Source: Martelella lutilitoris (GTDB taxonomy: Bacteria > Pseudomonadota > Alphaproteobacteria > Rhizobiales > Rhizobiaceae). Taken from it: 64,000 nucleotides of DNA. The notes under the pieces were generated by a model. That model was not told where the DNA came from. It was given only the letters and a program-made list of their open reading frames with translations, and did no database searches. Shown in pieces: positions 51,760-60,562 of the stretch. A program made the position numbers and the translations under genes. The DNA lies in the NCBI RefSeq assembly GCF_005924265.1, contig NZ_VCLB01000011.1, positions 62,001-126,000 of the forward strand, given 5' to 3'. Position 1 is the stretch's first letter; every line of letters begins with the position of its first letter.

Positions 51760-54090
51760 ATGACCGGCAACCGCAATCATGGCAGACAAATCCACGGGCG
51801 GCGCTATCGCGTGACAGGCCTTGTCCAAGGGGTTGGTTTCCGCCCGACCGTCTGGCGGCTTGCCCGTGAACGCGGGCTTACCGGTCATGTTCTCAACGAT
51901 GCCGCCGGCGTTGAGCTGGACATTTTCGGCAGTATGGAAGCGCTTGATCGTTTCGACGCGCAACTTAGCGCGCAAGCGCCACCGCTCGCGCGGATCGACA
52001 AGGTGACATGGCAGCCCATCGCAGCGGATGCCGCGCCGCATGATTTCGTTATTCGGCCAAGCCGGCATGGGGCCGTGACAACGGGCGTTGTTCCCGATGC
52101 CGCCCTCTGTCCGGCATGCCGCGATGAGATATTTTCCGACGGCGAACGCCGCAAGAACTATGCCTTCGCCAACTGCACCGATTGCGGGCCGCGGCTGTCG
52201 ATTGTCCGCGCCATTCCCTATGACCGGGCCAATACGTCCATGGCCGCCTTTTCGATGTGCCCGGCATGTCTTCGCGAATACGGCGACCCTGAAGACCGGC
52301 GCTTTCATGCGGAACCCATCGCCTGTCCGGACTGCGGGCCGCGCCTGTGGTTCGAAGGCAGCGAAGGCAGCGAAGGCGAGGACGGCGATCCGCTTGAAAC
52401 GGCAGCTGACTGGCTTCGGCGCGGCGCCATCGTCGCGATCAAGGGCATCGGCGGATTTCACCTTGCCTGCGATGCGACCAACGCGGCGGCCATCACACGG
52501 CTTCGCTCCCGCAAGCACCGCCCGACAAGGCCTCTCGCCGTCATGGTTCGCGACCTGAAAATGGCCGGGGCACTTGCCGAACTTGATGCGCGGGAACAGG
52601 CGCTGATGGCCTCGCCGGCAGCCCCCATCCTGCTTGCGCGAAGTCGGGCGGATACACCGCTTGCGGCCACAATCGCGCCGGGCCAGACCCGGGTGGGGGT
52701 TATGCTGGCCTATTCTCCCCTTCATGTGCTGTTGATGGAGAAAATCGGCCGACCACTGGTCATGACATCCGCAAACAGGTCGGGCGCGCCGCTGGCAACC
52801 GGCAATGACGCGGCGAGGAGCCGGCTTTCCGGCATTGCCGATGGCTTTCTCATGCATGATCGCGAAATCGTCAACAGGCTGGACGATTCCGTTGTCCGGG
52901 CCGACAGACATGCGGTGCAGATCATCCGGCGGGCGAGGGGCTTTGCCCCGGCGCCGATCACCGTCGAAGTCCCTTTTGCAAAACGCATCCTTGCAATGGG
53001 TGGAGAAATGAAATCGGCGTTCTGTCTCGCAACCGGCCGCCAGGCCATTGTCTCGCAGCATATCGGCGATCTCGAGGACGCCGACACCTTTGCCGACTAC
53101 CGAAAAAAAATCGAGCTGTATCTAAGGCTTTTCGACTTCCACCCGGATGCGATTGCCGTCGATTGCCACCCGGACTACCTTTCAACACAGCACGGACGGC
53201 GGCTGGGAGCGGCGCACGGCATCCCGGTGATACCGGTCCAGCATCACCACGCCCATCTTGCATCCTGTCTGTCCGAAAACGGGCTGGCGCCAGATCATAA
53301 TATCCTGGCTGTCGTGCTTGACGGTCTGGGGCTGGGAACGGACGGCCCGTTCTGGGGCGGCGAAATCCTGCTCGGCAACTGCCGCCGCTTTGTCCGGCTT
53401 GCCCATTTTGCTCCCGTTGCCATGCCGGGGGGCAATGCCGCCTCACGCGAGCCTTGGCGGAACCTGGTTGCGCATATGTGGGCCGCCTTCGGGCGCAGCG
53501 GGATCGCGCGGCTTCCGCAAAGCGGGGCGCTGCCGGCAATCGATCCGGCCCGACTGCGGATCGCCGGGCAGATGACGGCGCGGGGCATCAACGCCCCGCC
53601 TGCTTCCTCTGCTGGCCGCCTGTTCGACGCCGTTGCTGCCGCCCTTGGCATCTTTGCCGAGCGGCAGGATTATGAAGGACAGGCCGCCATGGCGCTGGAG
53701 GCGCTGGCCGCCTCCCGCGTTGCCGATGTGACGCCTTATCCGGTCGACCTGGCCGAAAGGGGCGACGTGACGGTAATGTCCTGGAAATCGCTCTGGACCG
53801 CGCTGCTGGACGACGTCGTTGCGGGTCGCGACACGGCGGAAATCGCGGCGCGTTTTCATGGCGGACTGATCGCGGCGCTGGCCCGCGAGACGGTCAAACT
53901 GGCAGGCGAGCACGGCATCCGGCAGGTGGCGCTTACCGGTGGCGTGATGAACAACGCGATCGTGTCTGACGGCCTTGCCGATGCGCTGGTGGCTGCGGGC
54001 CTTACGCCGGTCCTGCATAGGCAGCTTCCGGCCAATGACGGCGGGCTGGCGCTGGGGCAGGCCGCTATCGCCGCCTGTGCCGTTTTGTAG
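51760..54090 (+). CDS. hypF: Carbamoyltransferase HypF
   Basis: A 776-residue HypF. In order: acylphosphatase-like domain (VTGLVQGVGFRPTVWRLARE), two C4 zinc fingers (CPACRDEIFSDGERR, ANCTDCGPRLS, CPACLREYGD, ACPDCGPRLW), a YrdC-like domain (IKGIGGFHLACDATNAAAIT) and a Kae1/carbamoyltransferase domain (PVQHHHAHLASCLSENGL, LTGGVMNNAIVSDGL). It makes carbamoyl-AMP from carbamoyl phosphate and loads HypE. Last gene of hypABCDEF; a hairpin follows in the convergent spacer. Confidence 0.95.
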   Translation: MTGNRNHGRQIHGRRYRVTGLVQGVGFRPTVWRLARERGLTGHVLNDAAGVELDIFGSMEALDRFDAQLSAQAPPLARIDKVTWQPIAADAAPHDFVIRPSRHGAVTTGVVPDAALCPACRDEIFSDGERRKNYAFANCTDCGPRLSIVRAIPYDRANTSMAAFSMCPACLREYGDPEDRRFHAEPIACPDCGPRLWFEGSEGSEGEDGDPLETAADWLRRGAIVAIKGIGGFHLACDATNAAAITRLRSRKHRPTRPLAVMVRDLKMAGALAELDAREQALMASPAAPILLARSRADTPLAATIAPGQTRVGVMLAYSPLHVLLMEKIGRPLVMTSANRSGAPLATGNDAARSRLSGIADGFLMHDREIVNRLDDSVVRADRHAVQIIRRARGFAPAPITVEVPFAKRILAMGGEMKSAFCLATGRQAIVSQHIGDLEDADTFADYRKKIELYLRLFDFHPDAIAVDCHPDYLSTQHGRRLGAAHGIPVIPVQHHHAHLASCLSENGLAPDHNILAVVLDGLGLGTDGPFWGGEILLGNCRRFVRLAHFAPVAMPGGNAASREPWRNLVAHMWAAFGRSGIARLPQSGALPAIDPARLRIAGQMTARGINAPPASSAGRLFDAVAAALGIFAERQDYEGQAAMALEALAASRVADVTPYPVDLAERGDVTVMSWKSLWTALLDDVVAGRDTAEIAARFHGGLIAALARETVKLAGEHGIRQVALTGGVMNNAIVSDGLADALVAAGLTPVLHRQLPANDGGLALGQAAIAACAVL

Positions 54091-54114
54091 GGCAATCGGG
54101 GGAGGGGGCGGTTT

Positions 54115-54130
54115 GCGCGCTCAAGCGCGC
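54115..54130. terminator. Hairpin in the hypF/hoxW convergent spacer
   Basis: GCGCGC-TCAA-GCGCGC forms a tight tetraloop hairpin 25 bp after the hypF stop, in the 96-bp gap to the convergent hoxW end. It lacks a strong T-run, so it may be a weak bidirectional terminator. Confidence 0.45.
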
Positions 54131-54186
54131 GAAGCAAAGAGGCTGCGTACCCTGTCGACCCTGGTCTTCTCGGCAAAATTCCTGAT

Positions 54187-54651
54187 TTACTCTGATGCCA
54201 GATGGCCGGCTTCGCGCCCGGCGAAATCCCGATACCACGAAACAAAAAACGCTTCGGCGCAATCGAGATTGTATCGCGCCGTTGCGCTCAGACCTTCCCT
54301 GATATCGCCGAAGACCGTGCCGGCGATACCGAGGACAAAGGCGTGCGGCGCGCGGCCGTAGAGCGTTTGCGAAAGCGCCAGGATGGCCTCCGGGGAGAGG
54401 CTGTGGCTTGCGATATCGGCGGCTTCCGCCGCTTTCGCCGTCGCGAAGGTGAAAGGGTTCGCGCAGGCCACCGATGCGTCGGCGAACACCACGCAGCCGG
54501 CTTTTGAAACGGCAAGCGCGTGATCGACCGTCAACTGGTAGTCGATATCAATGGCAAGGCCCGGCAGGCGCCGGTTTTCGAGACGAAAGGCCAGCGCCGG
54601 CCCCAACCCGTCATCGCCCCGGCCCTGATTGCCGTATCCAATCAGCAGCAT
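54187..54651 (-). CDS. hoxW: Hydrogenase maturation endopeptidase (HoxW/HycI family)
   Basis: A 154-residue M52-type protease. MLLIGYGNQGRGDDGLGPAL contains the GN-x-x-RGDDG motif with a metal-binding Asp, and IDIDYQLTVDHALAVSK the second region. It removes the C-terminal tail of the large subunit after nickel insertion. It starts about 9 bp after the hoxH stop, so is co-transcribed. Confidence 0.88.
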   Translation of the reverse strand: MLLIGYGNQGRGDDGLGPALAFRLENRRLPGLAIDIDYQLTVDHALAVSKAGCVVFADASVACANPFTFATAKAAEAADIASHSLSPEAILALSQTLYGRAPHAFVLGIAGTVFGDIREGLSATARYNLDCAEAFFVSWYRDFAGREAGHLASE

Positions 54652-54660
54652 GTGATCGCC

Positions 54661-56103
54661 TCAGAAAGACCGCGTGCGGCTGGCGAGCATCCTGTCGTCT
54701 GCATCGAAGAGTTCGACGACAAGCGGCATCTGGCCGATGGCGTGGGTGGCACAGGACAAGCAGGGGTCATAGGCGCGGATAGCAACCTCGATGTGATTGA
54801 GCATGCCCTCGGTAATCTCAGCCTGCTTCGACAGATAGCGCGTTGCGACATCCTTCACCGCCCTGTTCATCCCCTCATTGTTGTGAGTGGTGGAGACGAT
54901 GAGATTGCAATAGGTCACCTGGTCGTTTTCATCGACCCGGTAGTGATGGATCAGGTTGCCGCGCGGCGCTTCGATAACGCCAACGCCTTCCTCCCGCCTG
55001 GCTCCGGTGGCACGAAGTTCGGTGCCCTGAAGGTCGGGGTCGAGCAGCAGCGCGTGAATTTTCTCTACGCAATGCAGCACCTCGATCATCCGCGCCCAGT
55101 GACTTGCGAGCGAGGTTTCGTTGGGCGCGCCGCCGGTGAAGGCTTTGAATTCTCTCAGCGCCGCATCCGCGTCGGGCGTGTCGATAAAGCGCGCCGTATT
55201 CATCCGTGCCGTCGGACCGACGCGGTACCAGCCCTGCTCCGGCCCGAGGGTCTTGATGAAGGGGAATTTCATATAGGACCAGGAGCGGACATCCTCGACG
55301 AGCAATTCGTGATACCGCGAATATTCGACATCATCGAAAATTGTCTGTCCCGCAGCATCAATTGCGCGCAGGCCCCCGTGATAGAGGTCAAGAGCGCCGT
55401 CGCCGGAGCGCGCCAGCGACATGTGGTTCGAGGGGAAGGCGGCGAATTCGCTGACCAGACCTGCATGCTCGAGCGTGTAACCGCGCGCCAATGCCAGCGC
55501 GTCCCGCGCCCACTGCGTCATATCGTCGATTTCCTTCAGCAGCGCATCGCGTTTCTCGACCGACAAATTTCGATTGATCCCGCCGGGAATGGCGCCCGTG
55601 CCATGCACTTTCTTGCCCGCCGTCGCCTCAATGATCTCCTGGCCGAACTTGCGCATCATGATCGCCCGTCGCCCAAGCTCCGGCTGCGCACGCAAGATTT
55701 CGAAGATATTGCGCTTTTCCGCCGGCGCGTCGAAGCCAAACAGAAGGTCGGGCGCGGCGAGGTGAAAGAAATGCAGCACATGGCTCTGCATCACCTGGCC
55801 ATAATGCATGAGGCGGCGCATTTTCTCCGCAGTCGGCGGCAGGCAATCAACCCCGGAAATCATGTCCATGGCCTTGGCGGCGGCGAGATGATGGCTGACC
55901 GGGCATATGCCGCACAGCCGCTGGACGATGACCGGAACTTCCCAAAGCAGCCGTCCCCGGATAAAGCGCTCGAATCCGCGAAACTCGACGATATGCAATC
56001 GAGCCTCTTCGACGGCATTTTCGCGGTTCAGGTGGATCGTCACCTTTCCATGTCCTTCGACCCTGGTGACGGGGGCAATTTCGATTAGCCTTGGTTCAGC
56101 CAT
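54661..56103 (-). CDS. hoxH: NAD(P)-coupled [NiFe] hydrogenase large subunit HoxH
   Basis: A 480-residue catalytic subunit. It carries APVTRVEGHGKVTIHL, the N-terminal nickel ligands in QRLCGICPVSHHLAAAK, and the C-terminal pair in DPCLSCATHAIGQ. A 20-odd-residue tail after the final His is the peptide removed by the HoxW-type protease. Lower part of the hoxFUYHW run. The site holds the Ni-Fe(CN)2CO centre and interconverts H2 with protons. Confidence 0.95.
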   Translation of the reverse strand: MAEPRLIEIAPVTRVEGHGKVTIHLNRENAVEEARLHIVEFRGFERFIRGRLLWEVPVIVQRLCGICPVSHHLAAAKAMDMISGVDCLPPTAEKMRRLMHYGQVMQSHVLHFFHLAAPDLLFGFDAPAEKRNIFEILRAQPELGRRAIMMRKFGQEIIEATAGKKVHGTGAIPGGINRNLSVEKRDALLKEIDDMTQWARDALALARGYTLEHAGLVSEFAAFPSNHMSLARSGDGALDLYHGGLRAIDAAGQTIFDDVEYSRYHELLVEDVRSWSYMKFPFIKTLGPEQGWYRVGPTARMNTARFIDTPDADAALREFKAFTGGAPNETSLASHWARMIEVLHCVEKIHALLLDPDLQGTELRATGARREEGVGVIEAPRGNLIHHYRVDENDQVTYCNLIVSTTHNNEGMNRAVKDVATRYLSKQAEITEGMLNHIEVAIRAYDPCLSCATHAIGQMPLVVELFDADDRMLASRTRSF

Positions 56104-56123
56104 GTCACGTCCCTCCGTTCAGT

Positions 56124-56693
56124 TCAGTCGAATCTGATCTTGTCGCGTTCAAAGCCCCTGAACCTTCCGGCAAGCAGGCCGCTCAGCGTGTTGAAAATAA
56201 TGTCGCCGGAGGGAGCGCAGCCGGGGATCTGATAGTCGATCTCAACCACCTCGCCGCAGGGGTAGACCCGATCAAGCAGCAAGGGCAGCGCCGGATCATT
56301 GGGGATGCCATGGGTCGTGTTGCGGATATATTTTCCGGTGATATAGGCCTCGTCCAGGCATTCGCGCAGCGGTGCATCGGAATGCATGATGGCGTTGCGC
56401 ATGGCCGGCAGCCCGCCCATGATCGCGCATTGACCGATGGCGATCAGCACATCGCAATTGCGCCTGAAATCCCACAGCACATGCACGTTTTCCTCGTTGC
56501 AGCAACCGCCTTCGACGATGCCGATGTCGCAACGCCTGGTGAAATGTTTGATATCGGTGAGGGGCGAGCGGTCTACGTCGACCAGTTTCATCAGTTCTAC
56601 CAGCCGCTCGTCAATGTCGAGAAGGGCCATGTGACAACCGAAGCACCCGGCCAGGGAAACGGTGGCGATCCGTGCTTTTCTGGGCTCACTCAT
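56124..56693 (-). CDS. hoxY: [NiFe] hydrogenase small subunit HoxY
   Basis: A 189-residue small subunit with the proximal-cluster cysteines in SLAGCFGCHMALLDID, EGGCCNEENVHVLWDF, IAIGQCAIMGGLPAMRN and YQIPGCAPSGD. The short length and lack of a Tat signal fit a soluble cytoplasmic enzyme with only one cluster in this subunit. It overlaps hoxU by 8 bp. Confidence 0.93.
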   Translation of the reverse strand: MSEPRKARIATVSLAGCFGCHMALLDIDERLVELMKLVDVDRSPLTDIKHFTRRCDIGIVEGGCCNEENVHVLWDFRRNCDVLIAIGQCAIMGGLPAMRNAIMHSDAPLRECLDEAYITGKYIRNTTHGIPNDPALPLLLDRVYPCGEVVEIDYQIPGCAPSGDIIFNTLSGLLAGRFRGFERDKIRFD

Positions 56694-57405
56694 GGCGCTT
56701 CCCCTCGATCTCGCTGCCGATCAGCCCCCGGTCGAATTCGCGCTCGCCGATCGGCGTGGCAAAGCCCTCACCCTTGCGGATGATGCAGCCGACGGGACAG
56801 ACGTCTTTCGAAATGGCATGGTCGGTGATAGCCGCATCCGTCTGGGCGAGGTCAGGCCCGTTCACGGCCACACGACGGTGAATGCCGCGGCCGACATAGC
56901 CGAAAATTCCCTTGTGATCGACATCCTGCGAAGCACGGATACAACGCCCGCAACTGATGCAGCGATTGGTGTCGAGCGCGATGTCGGGATGTGAGGCGTC
57001 AAGCCCGCGCGATGGCTCGAGATAGGGGAATTTCGTCGGCTCGGTCATGCCCAGCCGGTAGGCCATGGCCTGCAACTCGCAGTTTCCGCTCTCCTCGCAG
57101 ATCGGACACAGATGATTGCCCTCGTGAAACAGCATCTCCACCAGATCGCGCCTGAGCTTGGAGATATGCGGCGTTTCGTTGTCGACCTTCATGCCCGGCT
57201 CGGCCGGCTGCGTACAGGCGGATGTGCTGTGCCCGTTCGCCTTGACCGTGCAGACGCGGCAGCTGCCCTGATGGCGCAGCCCTTGATGGTCGCACAGGCG
57301 CGGGATGTAGACGCCGGCCGCATCCGCCGCTTCCATGATCGTCTGTCCGGGACTGGCGGCAATCTCGACGCCATCGATGGTGAAGGTGAAATCCTCCTGG
57401 GTCAT
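56686..57405 (-). CDS. hoxU: Hydrogenase diaphorase subunit HoxU
   Basis: A 239-residue NuoG-N-terminus-like protein. The 2Fe-2S site is RLCDHQGLRHQGSCRVC plus SACTQP. A His/Cys cluster follows (HEGNHLCPICEESGNC), then a 4Fe-4S ferredoxin site (NRCISCGRCIRAS and CPVGCI). It conducts electrons between HoxY and HoxF. It overlaps both neighbours (hoxF by 4 bp). Confidence 0.93.
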   Translation of the reverse strand: MTQEDFTFTIDGVEIAASPGQTIMEAADAAGVYIPRLCDHQGLRHQGSCRVCTVKANGHSTSACTQPAEPGMKVDNETPHISKLRRDLVEMLFHEGNHLCPICEESGNCELQAMAYRLGMTEPTKFPYLEPSRGLDASHPDIALDTNRCISCGRCIRASQDVDHKGIFGYVGRGIHRRVAVNGPDLAQTDAAITDHAISKDVCPVGCIIRKGEGFATPIGEREFDRGLIGSEIEGKRHE

Positions 57406-59273
57406 TGGCCAAAATCCCTGTCATAGATATAGGATCGGCGCCGCGCGAGCTTGCGGGCGTCATCAATGGCTGACTGGATGTCAAAGGTCGGTCGCAGCCG
57501 GTCTTCGGAGGGCTTGACCAGCGCCGAATAGACGAGCGGAAAATTCTCGAGCGTCGTCAGGATCGGGCGCGGCGACGTCATTCCGAGACCGCAGCGACTG
57601 GTTTCCATGATCGTGGCCGACAAATCCTTCAGATAGTCGATGTCCTCGGGACCGGCCAGGCCCTTGCGGAATTTGGCGATCGCCTGCTGCAGGAAGACAT
57701 TTCCCACCCGGCATGGCGTGCAATAGCCGCAACTCTCGTCAACAAAAAACGACATGTAATAATCGACGATCTCCAGAATATTGCGTTCGCGGCCAAAGAT
57801 GACAACAGCGCCGCCGGTCGCCAGATCATCGAAGGAAAGCCGGCGCTCGAAACTGTCCCGGCCGATCATCGTTCCGCTCGGCCCGCCGACGAGAACAGCG
57901 GCCGCATCTTCTCCGCCTGCCATTTCAAGGAGCGCATGCACCGTCATGCCATAGGGCAGTTCATAAACCCCGGGATTGAGGCAGTCACCCGAAACGCTGA
58001 ACAGCTTTGTTCCGTGGCTTCCGGCCTGGCCCATATCGAAGAACCACTGCGCGCCCCGGTCGAGTATGCGGGCGGCATGACAGAGGGTTTCGACATTGTT
58101 GACCACTGTCGGACAGCCGAAATAGCCTTTCTCGACAGGAAAGGGCGGCCGGGTCATGGGTTCGCCGGGCCGACCCTCGCAAGAGCTGATCAGCGCGCTT
58201 TCCGCCCCGCAGACATAGGCGCCCGCGCCCATCTGGATCCTGATGTCGAAATCGAACCCCTCCTGGCCCATGACCGCGCGACCGAGCAGGCCTTCAATGC
58301 GCCTTTCTTCCAGAACGGCGGCAAGCAAGCCTTCGAGATAGGCGTATTCGCCCCTGAGATAGATGATCCCTTCACTGGCGCCGACAGCTTTGGCGGCAAT
58401 CGTCATGCCTTCGACGAGAAGGTGAGGCCGCTCCGTCAGGAGAACCCGATCCTTGAATGTGCCCGGCTCGCCTTCGTCGGCGTCACAGATGATGTAGCGG
58501 CGTCCGGCTGGCGTCGCCCCCGCCAGCCGCCATTTCTTTCCGGCGGAAAACCCGGCCCCGCCGCAGCCGCGCAGCCCGCTGGCCTCCACCGCCTCGATGA
58601 TGCCCTCTGGCGTCATGTCGAGCGCCGCCGCCAGCCCGGCATTGTCGGGCACGGGGCCGAGAAGCACCGAACCGGCATGACGGATATTGCTTTCGACCAT
58701 GCGCGATGCCTGTTCGTAAGGCGTCAGCGCGGAAAAGCGTGGGCTGATCAGGTCCTGCGGCGACTGACCGGAGCGCAGTGCCGCGACGATTTCATGGGCG
58801 CGGTCTGCCGTCAGATTGGTCATGACGACATCATTGATCATCGCCGCCGGCGCCTGATCGCACAGGCCGATGCAAGGCGTGTATTCAAGGGAGAAGGCGC
58901 CGTCGTCGGATGTTTCCCCCATCGCGATGCCGAGCGCCGCCTCAAAAGCGGCCGCCACCGCCTTGAGGCCCGCGAAGCGATCAATAATGTCGTCGCAGAG
59001 ACGAATGGTGATCCGTCCCTTCGGGGTCAGCGACAAGAAGGAATAGAATGAGGCGACGCCCTCGACGGCAACGCGGGTCTGCCCGGTCTGGGCGGCGACC
59101 ACACTCAACATCTGCGGCGAGATCCACCGGTACCGGTTCTGCAGCGTCCGGAGAATGTCCAACAATCTGTGGTGGTCGTCGCCATATGCCGCGCAGACCG
59201 CGACAATATCGGCGTTGTCGATCCGGGGCATCTCGCAGATCAGCGCATCAGCCTTGGCTGGATCCTGGGCCAT
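57402..59273 (-). CDS. hoxF: Hydrogenase NAD(P)H-reactive diaphorase subunit HoxF (NuoE-NuoF fusion)
   Basis: A 623-residue fusion of NuoE-like (about 20-170) and NuoF-like (about 190-600) domains. The NuoF part has FMN/NAD sites (SGLRGCGGAGFSAGKKWRLA, CDADEGEPGTFKDRVLL, GAGAYVCGAESALISS) and the 4Fe-4S motif ESCGYCTPCRVGN...SRCGLG. In the NuoE part only three of four cluster Cys are visible: Cys in IRLCDDIIDR, and both in TPCIGLCDQ. It is the first gene of hoxFUYHW, after GGAGGGAGG. It transfers electrons between H2 oxidation and NAD(P)+. Confidence 0.94.
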   Translation of the reverse strand: MAQDPAKADALICEMPRIDNADIVAVCAAYGDDHHRLLDILRTLQNRYRWISPQMLSVVAAQTGQTRVAVEGVASFYSFLSLTPKGRITIRLCDDIIDRFAGLKAVAAAFEAALGIAMGETSDDGAFSLEYTPCIGLCDQAPAAMINDVVMTNLTADRAHEIVAALRSGQSPQDLISPRFSALTPYEQASRMVESNIRHAGSVLLGPVPDNAGLAAALDMTPEGIIEAVEASGLRGCGGAGFSAGKKWRLAGATPAGRRYIICDADEGEPGTFKDRVLLTERPHLLVEGMTIAAKAVGASEGIIYLRGEYAYLEGLLAAVLEERRIEGLLGRAVMGQEGFDFDIRIQMGAGAYVCGAESALISSCEGRPGEPMTRPPFPVEKGYFGCPTVVNNVETLCHAARILDRGAQWFFDMGQAGSHGTKLFSVSGDCLNPGVYELPYGMTVHALLEMAGGEDAAAVLVGGPSGTMIGRDSFERRLSFDDLATGGAVVIFGRERNILEIVDYYMSFFVDESCGYCTPCRVGNVFLQQAIAKFRKGLAGPEDIDYLKDLSATIMETSRCGLGMTSPRPILTTLENFPLVYSALVKPSEDRLRPTFDIQSAIDDARKLARRRSYIYDRDFGQ

Positions 59274-59585
59274 CGTCGGTTCCTCCCTCCATCCGCGCTA
59301 GACCCGCTATCCGGCGGATGTGTGGCAATGATACGAAGTACGGGCTAAGCTGTCGATTGATTTTTGAAGCCGCGACTCGCGCATTGATTGCTGAACTGCC
59401 TGCATCCGCATCACGGATGAGCGCCGTCAGTTCCGCAAACGAGTCGGCGTCGAATCCTCGCTCCCGCGCCGGCCAGTCGGTCACGTCCGTCAAGCTCGTG
59501 CAAATTCCGGACGGTGAACCGGTGTCCACTTCACCTGGAGTAGCTTTAGACGAGGACGGGAGTTTCGATATCGGAGCCTGGGCGT
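59274..59585. other. hoxF upstream region with disrupted sequence
   Basis: This interval should carry the hox promoter on the minus strand. It also holds part of a minus-strand frame with coding-like character (FAELTALIRDADAGSSAINA) that I cannot assign, and the reversed partial palindromic element at 59503-59538. No clear sigma-54 or FNR site was found. Confidence 0.4.
59503..59538. repeat. Partial copy of the interspersed palindromic element
   Basis: These 36 bp are the exact reverse complement of 29437-29472, inside the full element at 29428-29529. The outer 11-bp arms are absent, so this copy is truncated or rearranged. Confidence 0.8.
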
Positions 59586-59760
59586 TCGGATGTCTTTGTC
59601 GATGCGGATGATGACGGGTTTGAGAACCGGACGGCGGGAACCGGCGACGGGGTTCTGTTTTACGATCCGGACGGCCTGAACGCGTTCCTGCCGCCGGTCG
59701 CGCGCTTCGGCGTGCTTTCCGCAAGACAGAATATCACACGGAAAACGCGCATCTATTGTT
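59586..59760 (+). pseudogene. Remnant of calcium-binding/RTX-type secreted protein
   Basis: The frame from 59586 reads SDVFVDADDDGFENRTAG and GDGVLFYDPDGLNAF, then loses similarity and stops near 59759. The same segment occurs in the larger fragment at 61091 (VFFVDANNDGLKNRLAWAG, GDGVLFYDPDDLN). It is a second, shorter relic of the same repeat-bearing secreted-protein family. No start codon or intact domain. Confidence 0.6.
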
Positions 59761-59889
59761 GACCTTCGGTCGAGCTCGGTTGAGAGTAAGGCCAGAATGA
59801 AATGCTGCGTCGGGGGGGGGCGTGAGTTGGTTGTCGGGGTGCCGTTGCGGCATGCGCCGGTCCGGCGGGCGCGGATGTGCAGTCAGGGG

Positions 59890-60304
59890 AGCGGCAGGCT
59901 GCGGGACGGTTTGTGTTTTCGTTGCTCGGGCCGGGAACGGATATTGCGCCGGTGATCGATCTGGCGCGCGCGGCGATGACCTTGCCGGCATGCTGTGGCG
60001 CTGTGTCAGCGAATACCACATCGGCAGCGACATCCTTCTTTCGACCATCCACAATCTCAACGTCCCAAAATCCCTGCGCGCCACGCTTGCCGGCAGCCGG
60101 GTGACGCTTGGCCTGATGAAACGAGCCGAGGCCTGGTCGCGGGCCAAGGGCGCGCGGGAATTGCTGTTTCATGTGACGTCCGGCGTGGAGACGGCGCGGA
60201 CGGAGAGGCTGATGCGGAAAATAGGGTATGAGGTGATGAGCGGGAATTATGTTATTTCTTGTAGTGTTATAACCTACAAATTGAGTAATGGTGTCGATAA
60301 ATGA
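59890..60304 (+). pseudogene. GNAT acetyltransferase, frameshifted remnant
   Basis: The C-terminal half, in one frame, reads SRVTLGLMKRAEAWSRAKGA, ELLFHVTSGVETARTERLMR and KIGYEVMSGNY. This resembles the acetyl-CoA-binding end of GNAT-type proteins (LMRRAExWAR, FHVTSG, RxGYxxxGGNY). The upstream part in another frame (FSLLGPGTDIAPVIDLARAA) looks like the start of the same domain. The two are separated by a frameshift and probably a deletion, so the gene is broken. Confidence 0.5.
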
Positions 60305-60562
60305 TCAATAATAAGAATTTATTTTTTTGTTTGCAAAAATCTATTTTTGTGAATATTAAAGAAATTACTATATTTTTTATTTTTTATATTAATGAGGCTC
60401 ATTTTGATAAAAATGGATCCTCTCGATCAGTATTATTTTGGAGTTAATTTGTTTATGTTTTTTTACGTATTTTACTTAATATTTATAATTATTAAAGATT
60501 TTTTACATGAATTTAGGTCAAATTAATTGCACTTATAAACGTAAATAGGGTTGAGGTGGGAT
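60305..60562. other. Strongly AT-rich island
   Basis: From about 60240 to 60560 the sequence is dominated by A and T, in sharp contrast with the GC-rich replicon. It contains a 44-codon frame (60392-60526) and leads to the small Gly-rich gene at 60563. It looks like recently acquired DNA or the promoter region of a foreign gene. Confidence 0.7.
60392..60526 (+). CDS. Possible 44-residue single-span membrane peptide
   Basis: ATG at 60392 to TAA at 60526. The peptide starts MRLILIKMDPLDQYYFGVN and contains one long hydrophobic helix (LFMFFYVFYLIFIIIKDFL) with a charged tail. The frame lies in AT-rich DNA, where hydrophobic Phe/Ile codons arise by chance, and there is no strong ribosome site. 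It is therefore tentative. It precedes the Gly-rich gene at 60563 by 36 bp and could be its partner or immunity peptide. That is speculation. Confidence 0.3.
   Translation: MRLILIKMDPLDQYYFGVNLFMFFYVFYLIFIIIKDFLHEFRSN

Noticed and set aside
59248-59585. Minus-strand frame with FAELTALIRDADAGSSAINA
   Set aside because: Coding-like in places but interrupted by the palindromic repeat and without a recognisable family or start; mentioned only as disrupted sequence.
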